A stretch of 64,000 nucleotides of DNA, from NCBI RefSeq assembly GCF_000332355.1, contig NZ_KB235958.1, positions 3,625,561-3,689,560 on the forward strand, given 5' to 3'. This stretch comes from Baaleninema simplex PCC 7105. GTDB lineage: Bacteria > Cyanobacteriota > Cyanobacteriia > Cyanobacteriales > Geitlerinemataceae. Position 1 is the stretch's first letter, and each line of letters begins with the position of its first letter. A program made the position numbers and the translations under genes. Positions 53,358 to 62,719 of the stretch are shown here, piece by piece. The notes under the pieces are model-generated. The model did not search any database, was not told the DNA's origin, and saw only the letters and a program-made list of their open reading frames with translations.

Positions 53358-54344
53358 ATGGATATCACAAACGGCTTTGTCGGAACAGTCGGTAACACAC
53401 CCCTGATTCGCCTCAACAGCTTTAGCGAAGAAACGGGCTGTGAGATTTTAGGAAAAGCGGAATTTCTCAATCCAGGCGGTTCGGTCAAAGACCGAGCGGC
53501 ACTCTATATTATTCAAGATGCCGAAGACAAAGGGTTGTTGAAACCCGGCGGTACGGTAGTTGAAGGGACGGCGGGCAATACCGGAATCGGCTTGACCCAC
53601 ATTTGCAACGCCAAAGGCTATCGATGCCTCATTATTATCCCAGAAACCCAGTCTCAGGAGAAAATGGACACGCTGCGGACGTTGGGGGCAGAAGTTCGCC
53701 CCGTTCCGGCGGTTCCCTATCGCGATCCCAACAACTACGTGAAACTGTCGGGACGACTGGCGGAGGAAATGGACAACGCGATTTGGGCTAACCAGTTCGA
53801 TAATTTAGCCAACCGCCGCGCTCACTACGAAACGACAGGGCCGGAGATTTGGGCGCAGACAGACGGTAAAATCGACGCTTGGGTAGCTGCGACGGGAACC
53901 GGTGGTACTTATGCGGGGGCGGCAATGTTCTTTAAGGAGAAAAACCCCAACGTGAAATGCGTCGTCGCCGATCCGATGGGAAGCGGACTGTACAGCTATG
54001 TGAAAACTGGGGAAATCAACACTGAAGGCAGTTCGGTAACGGAAGGCATCGGAAACAGCCGCATTACGGCGAATATGGAAGGTGCGCCCCTCGACGACGC
54101 CGTGCAAATCGACGATATGGAAGCGGTTCGCGTCATTTACCAACTGTTGCGAAAAGACGGTTTGTTTATGGGCGGTTCTGTCGGTATTAACGTCGGGGCG
54201 GCGGTGGCGTTGGCTAAGGAACTCGGCCCCGGACATACGATCGTGACGGTGTTGTGCGACAGCGGTTCGCGCTACCAGTCGCGGTTGTACAATGCTGAGT
54301 GGTTGGCGGAGAAAGGGTTGGCGATCGACGAATCGTCTGTTTGA
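53358..54344 (+). CDS. cysK: Cysteine synthase (O-acetylserine sulfhydrylase family)
   Basis: 328 residues. A PLP enzyme that makes cysteine from O-acetylserine and sulfide in the cytoplasm. PLP lysine in NPGGSVKDR (Lys44), phosphate-binding EGTAGNTGIGL, and ATGTGGTYAG glycine loop. The C-terminal DSGSRYQSRLYN matches the group of bacterial and fungal cysteine synthase-like enzymes with this ending. It is somewhat different from classical E. coli CysK, so the exact sulfur donor is not certain. It is convergent with psaK, across a hairpin. Confidence 0.92.
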   Translation: MDITNGFVGTVGNTPLIRLNSFSEETGCEILGKAEFLNPGGSVKDRAALYIIQDAEDKGLLKPGGTVVEGTAGNTGIGLTHICNAKGYRCLIIIPETQSQEKMDTLRTLGAEVRPVPAVPYRDPNNYVKLSGRLAEEMDNAIWANQFDNLANRRAHYETTGPEIWAQTDGKIDAWVAATGTGGTYAGAAMFFKEKNPNVKCVVADPMGSGLYSYVKTGEINTEGSSVTEGIGNSRITANMEGAPLDDAVQIDDMEAVRVIYQLLRKDGLFMGGSVGINVGAAVALAKELGPGHTIVTVLCDSGSRYQSRLYNAEWLAEKGLAIDESSV

Positions 54345-54383
54345 CGCGGACGATCGCCGCTAAATTTCAAACATGATAATAAA

Positions 54384-54422
54384 AGTGCGATCGCATCTCT
54401 AACGAGGTCAGGCGATCGCACT
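54384..54422 (-). terminator. Terminator of psaK built from HIP1-type palindromes
   Basis: Perfect 11-bp arms AGTGCGATCGC (54384-54394) and GCGATCGCACT (54412-54422). On the minus strand a TTTTATTAT tail follows. It may also slow cysK transcription from the other side. Confidence 0.75.
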
Positions 54423-54469
54423 GAATGTGATAAAGCCGTGTCAAGCGACAAAAGTAGAAGAACCGAGAA

Positions 54470-54730
54470 TTAGAGTGCGCCGACGCTCTGTAAACCCAAA
54501 ATCACACCGACTCCGAGAATGTGACCGAAGCTGGTGGTGGCGATGACGGCAGGCAATCCAAAGCCGCCAAACAGTTCGGGAGACGGCATGGCCGGTCCTT
54601 CGCTGGGTTTTTGGATGGTGTATTTTCCGATCGCGATGGCGAGGATGTTGCAAACGATCATGACGATGGCGATGTTGATATTCCACTCGCTCGTCATGGG
54701 TGTCAGGGCAAATAAAACGCTTTGTAACAT
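54470..54730 (-). CDS. psaK: Photosystem I subunit PsaK
   Basis: 86 residues from ATG 54730 (MLQSVLFALTPMTSEW); the frame upstream is not PsaK-like. A thylakoid membrane protein at the periphery of photosystem I, with two helices joined by a loop: INIAIVMIVCNILAIAIGKY and LPAVIATTSFGHILGVGVIL. The segment YTIQKPSEGPAMPSPELFGG between them is the conserved loop. Important for antenna docking and state transitions. Encoded alone, with its own terminator. Confidence 0.96.
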   Translation of the reverse strand: MLQSVLFALTPMTSEWNINIAIVMIVCNILAIAIGKYTIQKPSEGPAMPSPELFGGFGLPAVIATTSFGHILGVGVILGLQSVGAL

Positions 54731-55109
54731 AGCAATCCCAAACAGGTTAAACGAACCGAAAGACGACCGATCGATCGAAACACGAACGCCGTTCGCGCTC
54801 GATCGCAATCCGAAGTTTTTATAAAAAACTGGGAATTTGATGTTCAGTTGTGCTGAACCACTGAATCTTCCCGATTTCGGAAAACGAATCGCTGAGAATA
54901 CCTATTATCAAATCCCACGCGATCGCTGACGTTTTTGTTGCAGGACTTTACATTTTTGTAAATTTTTATCTCTTCTCGAAGATTTGGTATTGCATTATGC
55001 AGAAAAATATGTATCTCTGCTTTTCGAGCCATTCGTTCCATCGATCGAAGACACGAGAAATCCGAAATCTCGAAGCGTCCGGGTTCTCTCTCAATAGTTA
55101 CAAATATAG
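54731..55109. other. Gap between psaK and the SWIM gene
   Basis: 379 bases. It includes the psaK promoter region (GCGATCGA-rich near 54770-54800), a GTTCAG/CTGAAC hairpin at about 54843-54858, and AT-rich sequence near 54940-54975. No gene was identified. Confidence 0.4.
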
Positions 55110-56897
55110 TTACAAACCCGCTTCGTTCAGCAATCCAATAAACTTATATTTTCGACCGTGTTCTTGAGTTAAACGGTTGCGGTAAGACAGCCACCCTTGA
55201 GAGTTGTCGAGTTGTTCGTAAGCGTGTTTGACATATTTCAACCAATCGATCGCGTGATGGTATGCTTTGGCTAAAGCGCGATCGAGAATATCTTCAGCGC
55301 GATCGCGAGCGTTGTTTAACACCCATTCAGCGCGATCGGACAGTACCGCATCCATCACTTGTCGAATCAAATCTCGATCGGGATAGTAGAGATCGTTAAC
55401 GAGAGCGATCGCTTCGTCAAACATTTGTTCGTACAAATAAATTTGCACGCGAGCGGACAAAGCATTCCATCCCGAATATTCCTTCAACGACTGCAATAAG
55501 TCTTCTTTTAAGACATCCCAGTTTTCACCAGCAATTTCTTGGATTTTTAGATAATCTTCATAAGTTGCTATTGCTTTGAACGCTTCAAATTTTGCGGATA
55601 AAATCATATCAAAATTCTGTAAGCGTTCGGCAATTTCACTCGTCCACATTGCCAGATCGTACTGAGTTTTCTTCTCGGTATAATTTATCGCATTGGATCC
55701 GTAAAGCAATGCAGATCTGGTATCGAGATCTAAACCTTTGACGGCTAAATCTAATGCAACGTCGAGTCGATCTTTTTCTGCAAATTGCTTTGAAATTGTG
55801 ACGGCTTCCTCTTTCGTTTTAATTGAGTCGAGTTGTGCGATCGCATCTTCAATACGTTCGCATTGAATTAACATTTCCAAATATAAGTCGATCTGTTCCG
55901 TAAACCGAGATAAATTGAGATATTCCTCAAATCGTTCCTGACGTTCGAGAAGTTTCAAACGAATTTTCACCAACTCTAGAGGTTCGGTAAACTCAGTGGG
56001 AGACTGTCCGGTTAACACCTGTTGGAGCGCCTCGTCGTCCCACCCTCGATCGAACGCTAAACGGCGCAGCGGAAACCAATCAGGACAGCGATCGTCGTCG
56101 GCTTCTATAACGACTTCCAAATCGACTTTTTGCGGCGCATCGAGATCCGTACTCAAAAGGGTTTCCGCCCACAGGCGATCGAGTTCTTCACGAAATTCGA
56201 GTAAGTCCAGTCCGTAATTGTCCAGGTCGTCCCATCGATCGAGGTAGACTTCAGTAATCGCTTCCAAAATCGCGATCGCATCGTGACCCGATCCGCGATC
56301 GAGATAGAGTCGGACGGGATCGAACAGGTCGAAAACTTCCTCTTCAATGGGATTGTCGTAATCGCATTCCCCACTTTCAAACCGATCGATTCCCCGAGTG
56401 ATGGTGAGATCGAGTCGTTGTCGAAACGGTTTTACGTCAACGACTGGCGGCGGCGGCGGAAGTGGAGGAATTCGTTCTTCTAGCGATGCGTTGTCGCGAA
56501 CGTAGGCTTCGATATCTTCGATGAGAAACGGATGGAGATCGACGAGATGCTCGATCAGAGCGACTTCTTGAAACTCTTCCAACGCTCCGAGTAAATCGCC
56601 TAAGCTAAAGCGTTCTTCGATCTGTTCGGCATCGTGGAGATACGTCAAGGCTACGGCGACGATATGCTTGCACCATCCCCCCCAATCGTAAGGACAGGAA
56701 CACTCCGCCGAGCAACTCTCCACGTCCAAAAACGTGTCGTAATACGACTGACTTTCGCCCATAACACAGGCTTGGAGGAGGCTTCCCCGTCGCGAGATCG
56801 ATTGGACTTGACCCCATTCGTAATATTCTCTCCCCCGCTCGATCGATTGTGGGGTCGCGTTGCGTTCGATATCACTGAAATTCAACTGTTCGGACAT
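55110..56897 (-). CDS. SWIM zinc-finger protein with long helical repeat domain
   Basis: 595 residues from ATG 56897 (MSEQLNFSDIERNATPQSIE); a GTG or TTG further up at 56942 adds 15 odd residues. The SWIM finger (CxCx(n)CxH) is ECSCPYDWGGWCKHIV near residue 60, expected to bind DNA or protein. The rest is a long stack of helices, acidic and Leu-rich, similar to TPR-like arrays. Related proteins are common in cyanobacteria without an established role. It is divergent from the exoprotein gene. Confidence 0.88.
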   Translation of the reverse strand: MSEQLNFSDIERNATPQSIERGREYYEWGQVQSISRRGSLLQACVMGESQSYYDTFLDVESCSAECSCPYDWGGWCKHIVAVALTYLHDAEQIEERFSLGDLLGALEEFQEVALIEHLVDLHPFLIEDIEAYVRDNASLEERIPPLPPPPPVVDVKPFRQRLDLTITRGIDRFESGECDYDNPIEEEVFDLFDPVRLYLDRGSGHDAIAILEAITEVYLDRWDDLDNYGLDLLEFREELDRLWAETLLSTDLDAPQKVDLEVVIEADDDRCPDWFPLRRLAFDRGWDDEALQQVLTGQSPTEFTEPLELVKIRLKLLERQERFEEYLNLSRFTEQIDLYLEMLIQCERIEDAIAQLDSIKTKEEAVTISKQFAEKDRLDVALDLAVKGLDLDTRSALLYGSNAINYTEKKTQYDLAMWTSEIAERLQNFDMILSAKFEAFKAIATYEDYLKIQEIAGENWDVLKEDLLQSLKEYSGWNALSARVQIYLYEQMFDEAIALVNDLYYPDRDLIRQVMDAVLSDRAEWVLNNARDRAEDILDRALAKAYHHAIDWLKYVKHAYEQLDNSQGWLSYRNRLTQEHGRKYKFIGLLNEAGL

Positions 56898-57094
56898 GGA
56901 AAATACCTCCGCTGACTGTCTGAGAATGACTGTTTGAGACATCTAGAATCGAGCCGATCGCAAGTGGCATCGCTAGGGAGTTCGTGAGGTCGGAAAAATC
57001 CAATGCGCGATCGCACCGGCGCTTCACCCACTTTCAAAAGGGTTCCAGATAGCGATACCATCAACATATCTCCAGTGTCAAAGGAGGTTTTTCG

Positions 57095-59752
57095 ATGTAC
57101 TGTCGCCTCAGCCTTGCCATTTCGAGCGTTCTCGCGTTCTCCGTCTCACCTCCGACTCTGGCACAACTCGTTCCCGATGCCACCTTACCCACCCCCACCA
57201 CCATCGAAATTGACGGGCGCACCCAACGGATCACAGGCGGAACTCAAGCGGGAGGCAACCTCTTCCACAGCTTCGATCGCTTCGACGTTCCCGACAACAG
57301 CACCGCCTACTTCGACAACGCCCTCACGATCGAACATATCATCACCCGCGTCACCGGAAGCCACCTCTCTCAAATCGACGGAACGATTCGCGCCAACGGA
57401 ACCGCCAACCTGTACCTCCTCAATCCCAACGGCATTTCCATCGGCGCCAACGCTCGACTCGACCTCGGCGGATCGTTTTTCGGCACCACGGGCGATCGCT
57501 TGTCGTTCGCCGACGGAACGGAATTTCTCGCCCGACCCGAAACAGCGTCCCCCCTCCTCACCGTCAGCGTTCCCACAGGCGTACAACTCGGGCCGAATTC
57601 AGGAAACATCGCGATCGCCGGAACCGGACACAACCTATTTTTCGATGCCAACCTGGCCACCGCCCGAGACAACCGCCCCGACGGGTTCGCCGTCGCCCCC
57701 GGAAACAGTCTCGTTTTCGTCAGTCCGACCCTTACCCTCAACGGGGCTAACCTCACCGCCCCCAACGGCCGCATCGTCCTATCCGCCGTTACAGCAGGTC
57801 GGTGGACTTTCGACGCCACGACCCTCGACCCAAATACCGTTTACGGTGACGTGCGCCTGAGCGACTCCACCTCCGTCGATGTCAGCGGAAACGGGGGGGG
57901 CGAACTTCTCGTTCTCGGACGCCGCCTGTTTCTCGAATCCGGTTCGACATTACTGTCCGACACCTTGGGGGACGCACCGGGACGGGGAATCGTTTTACGC
58001 ACCACAGAACTCATCGACGTTCGGGGACTCTCGAGCGATCGACTCTTTTCGAGTGGGTTCTTCGCCGCCGTCAGTCCCCAGGCCAGCGGCGACGGCGGCG
58101 ATATCCTCGTTGAAACCGATCGCTTGGTCGTCGTCGATTCCTCGATTTTAGGAGCGGATACCTTTGGGTCGGGAAACGCAGGAACCTTAACAGTTCGGGC
58201 GTCTGAGGTAGAGACGCGCAATAGCTTTTGGTCGGGAACCAGTTTCGAGACGGCCACCGGTCGCGGCGGACGGACGATCTTCGAGGTCGATCGCCTGTTA
58301 GTCGCAGACGGCGCGCAAATTCTCGCCATCACGTGGGGAGATGGCAACGCCGGGAGTATCGACGTGCGATCGCGGGAACTGGTAGAAGTGCGGGGACTCG
58401 GACGCAGTATCACGGAAGATTTACCCGGTCGGGTCTTTAAAAGCCTTTTGAGTACTGCTGCGGGGCTGGAAGCGACCGGACGCGGCGGTGAGATTACGAT
58501 CGAAACGGCTCGATTGCGCTTGGTGGACGGGGGCGTGATTTCCACGTTAACCCGCAGCGACGCCCCGACCAGTCCGGCGGGAACCCTCACCGTTCGGACA
58601 ACTGAAGCGATCGAAATTATCGGACGAGACAGCGAAAACTTGCCTTCAGGACTGCTGACAAACACGACCGGAGACGCTCCCGGTGCCGATTTAATCGTCG
58701 AAACACCTCGGTTGACGGTGCGCGACGGCGGACAACTCAGTGCGGGAACCTTCGGCGGAGGAAACGGCGGCGACGTTTGGGTACGGGTGTCTGAGGAAAT
58801 CGATTTGAGCGGAACGACGCCGTTAGTCGAGTTAGGGCGGGGAGATTTCGCCCGAGACGCTTCGGGAACGCAATTTCCGAGCGGAATTTTCAGCGCCTCG
58901 GAGGGGGCGGGATCGGCGGGAAATTTGGACATCGAAACTTCGGTGTTGCGGGTCGGCGATCGCGCGGAGGTGGCGGTAGACAGTATCGAAACGGGATCGG
59001 CAGGCAGTCTCTCGATTCGGGCCGATCGCGTCGTGTTGGACGACGGCGGACGGTTCCGGGCAGACAGTCGCGGGGGATTGGGCAACATCAATCTAGAGGT
59101 TCGGGATTTGCAGTTGCGAGGGGGCAGTCGCATTTCCACCAACGCTCTCGAAGAAGCCACCGGCGGTAATATTTTTATTGAGGCAGAAACCCTAGTGGCG
59201 TTGGAAAACAGCGATATTACAGCAACGGCACAGCAGGGATTCGGCGGCCGGGTGTCGATCGCCGCTCGGGGAATTTTCGGGCCGAACCTGCGCGATCGCC
59301 TCACGCCCGAGAGCGATATTACCGCCAGTTCCGACTCGGGTGCAGCCTTCAGCGGTATCGTAGAAATCGAAACGCCGGATATCAAACCCCGTCAGGGACT
59401 CGAGACGTTACCGATCGCACCGATCGATGTGGCGGGATTGGTGGTCGATCGCTGCATGGCGTTAAACGCCGGGAGCGAGTTCGTCGTCACCGGACGCGGC
59501 GGTTTACCCCCCGATCCCTGGCAAGCGTTGTCGAGTCAACCGCTATGGAGCGATTTTCAGATCGTCGATCCCTCTCCGACGCGGGACGTTCGGGAGAACA
59601 CAACCGACCGTTTCGAGGGGAGATCGCCAGACGAGCCTCTCGTCGAAGCTCGAGGATGGCGGAAAAACCCAGATGGTTCGGTTACGTTAGTGGCGGTGAT
59701 TCCGGCGACTGGGTCGTCGCAGTCCTGGCCGGTTGAAAGACTTTGTCGGTAA
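57095..59752 (+). CDS. Two-partner-secretion exoprotein (TpsA, filamentous haemagglutinin N-terminal domain)
   Basis: 885 residues, with AAGGAGG before the ATG. Signal peptide MYCRLSLAISSVLAFSVSPP..LAQ (about 1-26), then the TPS domain (about 27-165) with GGNLFHSFDRFDVPDNSTAYF and the NPNGI-type motif LYLLNPNGISIG. The remainder is a repetitive beta-helix ending near 780, followed by a cysteine-bearing C-terminal segment (DRCMALNAG...VERLCR). It would be secreted across the outer membrane by a TpsB pore. No tpsB gene lies next to it. Confidence 0.93.
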   Translation: MYCRLSLAISSVLAFSVSPPTLAQLVPDATLPTPTTIEIDGRTQRITGGTQAGGNLFHSFDRFDVPDNSTAYFDNALTIEHIITRVTGSHLSQIDGTIRANGTANLYLLNPNGISIGANARLDLGGSFFGTTGDRLSFADGTEFLARPETASPLLTVSVPTGVQLGPNSGNIAIAGTGHNLFFDANLATARDNRPDGFAVAPGNSLVFVSPTLTLNGANLTAPNGRIVLSAVTAGRWTFDATTLDPNTVYGDVRLSDSTSVDVSGNGGGELLVLGRRLFLESGSTLLSDTLGDAPGRGIVLRTTELIDVRGLSSDRLFSSGFFAAVSPQASGDGGDILVETDRLVVVDSSILGADTFGSGNAGTLTVRASEVETRNSFWSGTSFETATGRGGRTIFEVDRLLVADGAQILAITWGDGNAGSIDVRSRELVEVRGLGRSITEDLPGRVFKSLLSTAAGLEATGRGGEITIETARLRLVDGGVISTLTRSDAPTSPAGTLTVRTTEAIEIIGRDSENLPSGLLTNTTGDAPGADLIVETPRLTVRDGGQLSAGTFGGGNGGDVWVRVSEEIDLSGTTPLVELGRGDFARDASGTQFPSGIFSASEGAGSAGNLDIETSVLRVGDRAEVAVDSIETGSAGSLSIRADRVVLDDGGRFRADSRGGLGNINLEVRDLQLRGGSRISTNALEEATGGNIFIEAETLVALENSDITATAQQGFGGRVSIAARGIFGPNLRDRLTPESDITASSDSGAAFSGIVEIETPDIKPRQGLETLPIAPIDVAGLVVDRCMALNAGSEFVVTGRGGLPPDPWQALSSQPLWSDFQIVDPSPTRDVRENTTDRFEGRSPDEPLVEARGWRKNPDGSVTLVAVIPATGSSQSWPVERLCR

Positions 59753-59757
59753 GGGAG

Positions 59758-60306
59758 TTAGCGATCGCGCGATCGCTGCCTCAACAACTCCAACAACACG
59801 GCGCGACATTGCAAACAGGTTAACGCTTCGAGCAGGCGATCGCAGTCTTGGGAGTCCTCGGCTGCATAGCTCGTTTCCCAGAGGTGGCGATCGTCGAGGT
59901 CTACGTCGGCGCGAATTTCCACGACGAAGCCAAACAGTTTTTGGTTAGAAAAGGAACTGTTAACTAGCCACCCTTGGGAATTCAGCGTTTCTAGGCGATC
60001 GATCTGGTCTCGGGTAACGCCGAGTTCCCGCTGTAAGATATCTGGCACGACTTCGATCGCAGCCGTATCGCTCGGAACGCGCCCGCCGGGGAAGTCGAGG
60101 GTGAATTCCCCGATCCCCGGACGATAGCTAAGTTTAGGAAGGACGAAGCGATCGCGGTGCAACGGGATAATTACGGCGGAGTCGGCTTTTTCAACCCGCC
60201 AGTAATCGAGAAGGCGATCGCGATCGTCCTTCAGTCGTTCTCCAAACAGCGTCAGCCACGGCGATCGAATCGCCACGAACTGCGACATCGTTTCCCAGGG
60301 TTTCAT
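59758..60306 (-). CDS. Nudix-fold protein with degenerate catalytic box
   Basis: 182 residues. A beta-sheet fold like Nudix hydrolases (AVIIPLHRDRFVLPKLSYRPG, GEFTLDFPGGRVP). The Nudix box should read Gx5Ex7REUXEExGU, but here it is GGRVPSDTAAIEVVPDILQR-ELGV: the second REXXEE glutamates are missing, so hydrolysis of nucleoside diphosphates is doubtful. It may bind a nucleotide or metabolite instead. Divergent by about 20 bases in layout from the neighbouring asparaginase gene (same strand, upstream). Confidence 0.75.
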   Translation of the reverse strand: MKPWETMSQFVAIRSPWLTLFGERLKDDRDRLLDYWRVEKADSAVIIPLHRDRFVLPKLSYRPGIGEFTLDFPGGRVPSDTAAIEVVPDILQRELGVTRDQIDRLETLNSQGWLVNSSFSNQKLFGFVVEIRADVDLDDRHLWETSYAAEDSQDCDRLLEALTCLQCRAVLLELLRQRSRDR

Positions 60307-60324
60307 CGACTTCTCAACTGTGTT

Positions 60325-61260
60325 CTACACCACAAACACCACCGTTCCGTTCTCGGCTTCGAGGCTGTCGCCGCGTGTCTCGCCGTCTGTGTAAGCCGCT
60401 AACACCACCTCGCTGGTTTTACCCCAGGCGATGTTCCCCTTGGCGTCGAGGGCGATCGCGCCGAGATCTCGTTGGTTTTCCGTGGCTTCAGCAAGCGATC
60501 GCGACATCGCCTCTTCTAACGACATCCCGTCCGTCACCCGCACCACGATTCGCGCCGCCAAACATTCATCGACAATATCTTCACCGATACCCGTGCAACT
60601 GACCCCGGCGAAGCGATTGGCGTAGTTTCCCGCAGGCATGGCCGAATCGCTGACTCGTCCGATGCGCTCGAACCCCTTGCCTCCTGTAGAGGTTCCCGCC
60701 GCGATGCGACCTTGGTTGTCTAAGGCTACCACGCCGATGGTTCCCCGCCCCGCTTCGTCTTCAGCGATGACGTTAGCCATACTCCGTTGAAAGTTATCTT
60801 TGCGATCTTGCAACCATTCTTTGAGGCGTTTGTCCGTGGTGGGATCGAAAATCGGTAAGTTCAGTTCTCGCGCCAGTTCCGCCGCACCGAGATCGGAGAG
60901 CGTGCGATCGCGTTCCGCTTGCAGAAACTTCGCCATATCGATGGGATTTTTGACCCGCGACACGTTGATGACGCCGCTAAACCGTTGCGCGATCCCGTCC
61001 ATCAACGACGCACTCATGCGAATTTGTCCGTCCGACTGCAACACCGACCCCGTTCCGGCGTTGAAACGGGGGTTGTCTTCGAGGAGTTGACAGCCGCGAA
61101 CCACCGCATCTGTAGCACTTTTTCCGTCGTGCAGCAACCCGTACACCTCATCGACAATTTGATAAAGAGCTTGGCGAACGGCGTCGATACCGCCTTTTCC
61201 TTGCAGAGAACTCCCTGCGCCACCGTGAACGATCAGTTTGGGTTGCACCGAATCAGACAT
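60325..61260 (-). CDS. Isoaspartyl peptidase / plant-type L-asparaginase
   Basis: 311 residues. An Ntn-hydrolase made as a precursor that cleaves itself before the nucleophile Thr174 in GRGTIGVVAL. N-terminal LIVHGGAGS and PRFNAGTGSVL, C-terminal subunit with CTGIGEDIV. It removes beta-aspartyl peptides from damaged proteins, or releases ammonia from asparagine (cyanophycin-type beta-aspartyl dipeptides are plausible substrates in cyanobacteria). It precedes the Nudix-like gene on the same strand with a short gap. Confidence 0.95.
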   Translation of the reverse strand: MSDSVQPKLIVHGGAGSSLQGKGGIDAVRQALYQIVDEVYGLLHDGKSATDAVVRGCQLLEDNPRFNAGTGSVLQSDGQIRMSASLMDGIAQRFSGVINVSRVKNPIDMAKFLQAERDRTLSDLGAAELARELNLPIFDPTTDKRLKEWLQDRKDNFQRSMANVIAEDEAGRGTIGVVALDNQGRIAAGTSTGGKGFERIGRVSDSAMPAGNYANRFAGVSCTGIGEDIVDECLAARIVVRVTDGMSLEEAMSRSLAEATENQRDLGAIALDAKGNIAWGKTSEVVLAAYTDGETRGDSLEAENGTVVFVV

Positions 61261-61322
61261 GAATTTACTGAAGAATTGAGCGTTGAAAATCGATCTGCAA
61301 TTTCAATATCTTAAACGAAACA

Positions 61323-61354
61323 GATCCCCGGCATCTTGGAGATGCCGGGGATCT
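61323..61354. repeat. 32-nt dispersed hairpin (copy 2)
   Basis: Identical to 6128-6159. Here it lies upstream of the asparaginase gene and outside any MITE-like element. Confidence 0.85.
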
Positions 61355-61380
61355 CGCCCCCATCACCCCATCATTCCATC

Positions 61381-61556
61381 ATCTCCCCATCTCTCGATTG
61401 GGGGCGGTGCGTAACGCGGTAATACGACATCGATCTAATTTCGGCTCCTCATCCCATCATCTCCCCATTTTTCGGTTGGGGGCGGTGCGTGACGCGGTAA
61501 TACGACATCGATCTAATTTCAGCCGCCTTTTCCGGCCGCGTCACGGCACCCTACGC
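61381..61556. repeat. 78-bp tandem repeat ending in a GTGCGTGACGCGG hairpin
   Basis: Two near-identical 78-bp units start at 61381 and 61459, sharing GGGGGCGGTGCGT and TAATACGACATCGATCTAA. The second unit's GTGCGTGACGCGG pairs with CCGCGTCACGGCAC near 61536-61550, giving a hairpin related to the arms at 25528-25613. Confidence 0.85.
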
Positions 61557-61675
61557 TCTCCCCCTCTCCCTTTCTCCCCCTCTCCCCCTCTCCCTTTCTC
61601 CCCCTCTCCCCCTCTCCCTTTCTCCCCCTCTCCCTTTCTCCCCCTCTCCCTTTCTCCCCCTCTCCCCCTCTCCCT
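61556..61675. repeat. CTCTCCCC low-complexity array
   Basis: About 120 bases of CTCTCCCCC and CTCCCTTTCTCCC units. It lies downstream of the DUF2256 stop and upstream of nothing else coding. Confidence 0.92.
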
Positions 61676-61681
61676 GGCTCC

Positions 61682-61822
61682 TCAACGCCGCCGCCGACAA
61701 CGTTCGGAACAATACTTTACCTCGTCCCAGCAGTTTTCCCATTTTTTGCGCCATGCAAACGGACGCTGACACACCGGACAAATTTTCGTGGGAAGGTTCG
61801 ATTTCGTGTGTTTGCGACCCAT
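61682..61822 (-). CDS. DUF2256 small zinc-binding protein
   Basis: 46 residues from ATG 61822 (MGRKHTKSNLPTK); the longer frame upstream is the antisense of trmJ. Two CxxC pairs, CPVCQRPF and CSERC, bracket a WRKKWENCWDEVKY segment, a compact zinc finger ending in a run of arginines. Common in cyanobacteria and proteobacteria; function unknown, possibly RNA binding. Divergent from trmJ. Confidence 0.9.
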   Translation of the reverse strand: MGRKHTKSNLPTKICPVCQRPFAWRKKWENCWDEVKYCSERCRRRR

Positions 61823-61877
61823 AATCGACCGATAATAAATAAGTTCAGAGATATCTCGATGCCTGATAAGGAGTGGA

Positions 61878-62630
61878 ATGGAACTGACGGCTTTGTCCCA
61901 AATCGCAATCGTCCTCGTCGAACCGGCTGGGGCGTTAAACGTGGGATCGATCGCCCGCGTGATGGCAAATATGGGACTGTATCGCCTGGTTCTCGTCAAT
62001 CCTCAATGCGACCATCTCGGTGACGAGGCGCGACAAATGGCCGTTCACGCCGCCGAAATTTTGGAAAACGCCCAATGTGTAGACAGTCTACCGTCTGCGT
62101 TACAGGGTTGTCAGCGAGTCGTGGCCACTGCCGGGCGCGATCGCTCCTTTCCGACTCACTTCGAGCATCCTCGGGAGGTTTTACCCTGGCTGTTGGAGGT
62201 TCCCTCTGCTTTAGTCTTCGGTCGCGAAGATCGCGGATTGAGTAACGAAGAACTCAACTACGCGCAACGGTTCCTACGCATTCCCTCGAGTCCGAATTAC
62301 GCTTCGCTCAATTTAGCGCAATCGGTGGCGGTGTGCGCTTACGAGCTTTACGATACGGTGGTTCGAGCTGAAGCGGACTCGCCGAACCTCCCCCCGGAGA
62401 CGAACGATCCCGAAGCCACCGCCGACGCGATCGAAGCCTATTATCGAGATTTCGAGAAACTTTTACTCGATATTGGCTACCTCTATCCTCACACAGCCAA
62501 AGCGCGAATGGAAAAGTTTCGCCGCCTTTACAACCGCGTTCGCCTCTCGCAAACCGAAGTCGCCATGTTACGAGGTCTCGTCCGCCAGATGGAATGGGCA
62601 ATTTCTCAGACTTCCTCAAAATCCCATTAA
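61878..62630 (+). CDS. trmJ: TrmJ-type tRNA 2'-O-methyltransferase (SPOUT family)
   Basis: 250 residues. It transfers a methyl group from S-adenosylmethionine to the 2'-OH of tRNA position 32 (by homology with E. coli TrmJ). N-terminal VLVEPAGALNVGSIARVMANMG with the catalytic Asn/Arg, LVFGREDRGLSNEEL, and the C-terminal trefoil-knot loop SLNLAQSVAVCAYELY. A helical C-terminal extension (180-250) is typical of TrmJ. Preceded by the TAAGGAG ribosome site. Confidence 0.93.
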   Translation: MELTALSQIAIVLVEPAGALNVGSIARVMANMGLYRLVLVNPQCDHLGDEARQMAVHAAEILENAQCVDSLPSALQGCQRVVATAGRDRSFPTHFEHPREVLPWLLEVPSALVFGREDRGLSNEELNYAQRFLRIPSSPNYASLNLAQSVAVCAYELYDTVVRAEADSPNLPPETNDPEATADAIEAYYRDFEKLLLDIGYLYPHTAKARMEKFRRLYNRVRLSQTEVAMLRGLVRQMEWAISQTSSKSH

Positions 62631-62719
62631 CTTGTCGAGTCGATTGCCGATCGCCTACTGTATCCCTTAACTTGAATGAGAGGCGAATCGCCGTTGTTTC
62701 TGTCTTTCTGACGCCGACT

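Larger units (their letters stand above)
61261..61681. other. Repeat-only gap between asparaginase and DUF2256 genes
   Basis: 421 bases with no gene. It contains the second 32-nt hairpin (61323-61354), a 78-bp tandem repeat (61381-61536), an inverted-repeat hairpin (61478-61556) and the CTCTCCCC array (61556-61675). Confidence 0.75.

Noticed and set aside
57841..59385. Minus-strand open frame of 514 residues
   Set aside because: Antisense shadow of the two-partner-secretion exoprotein; Ser/Pro/Arg-biased without motifs.
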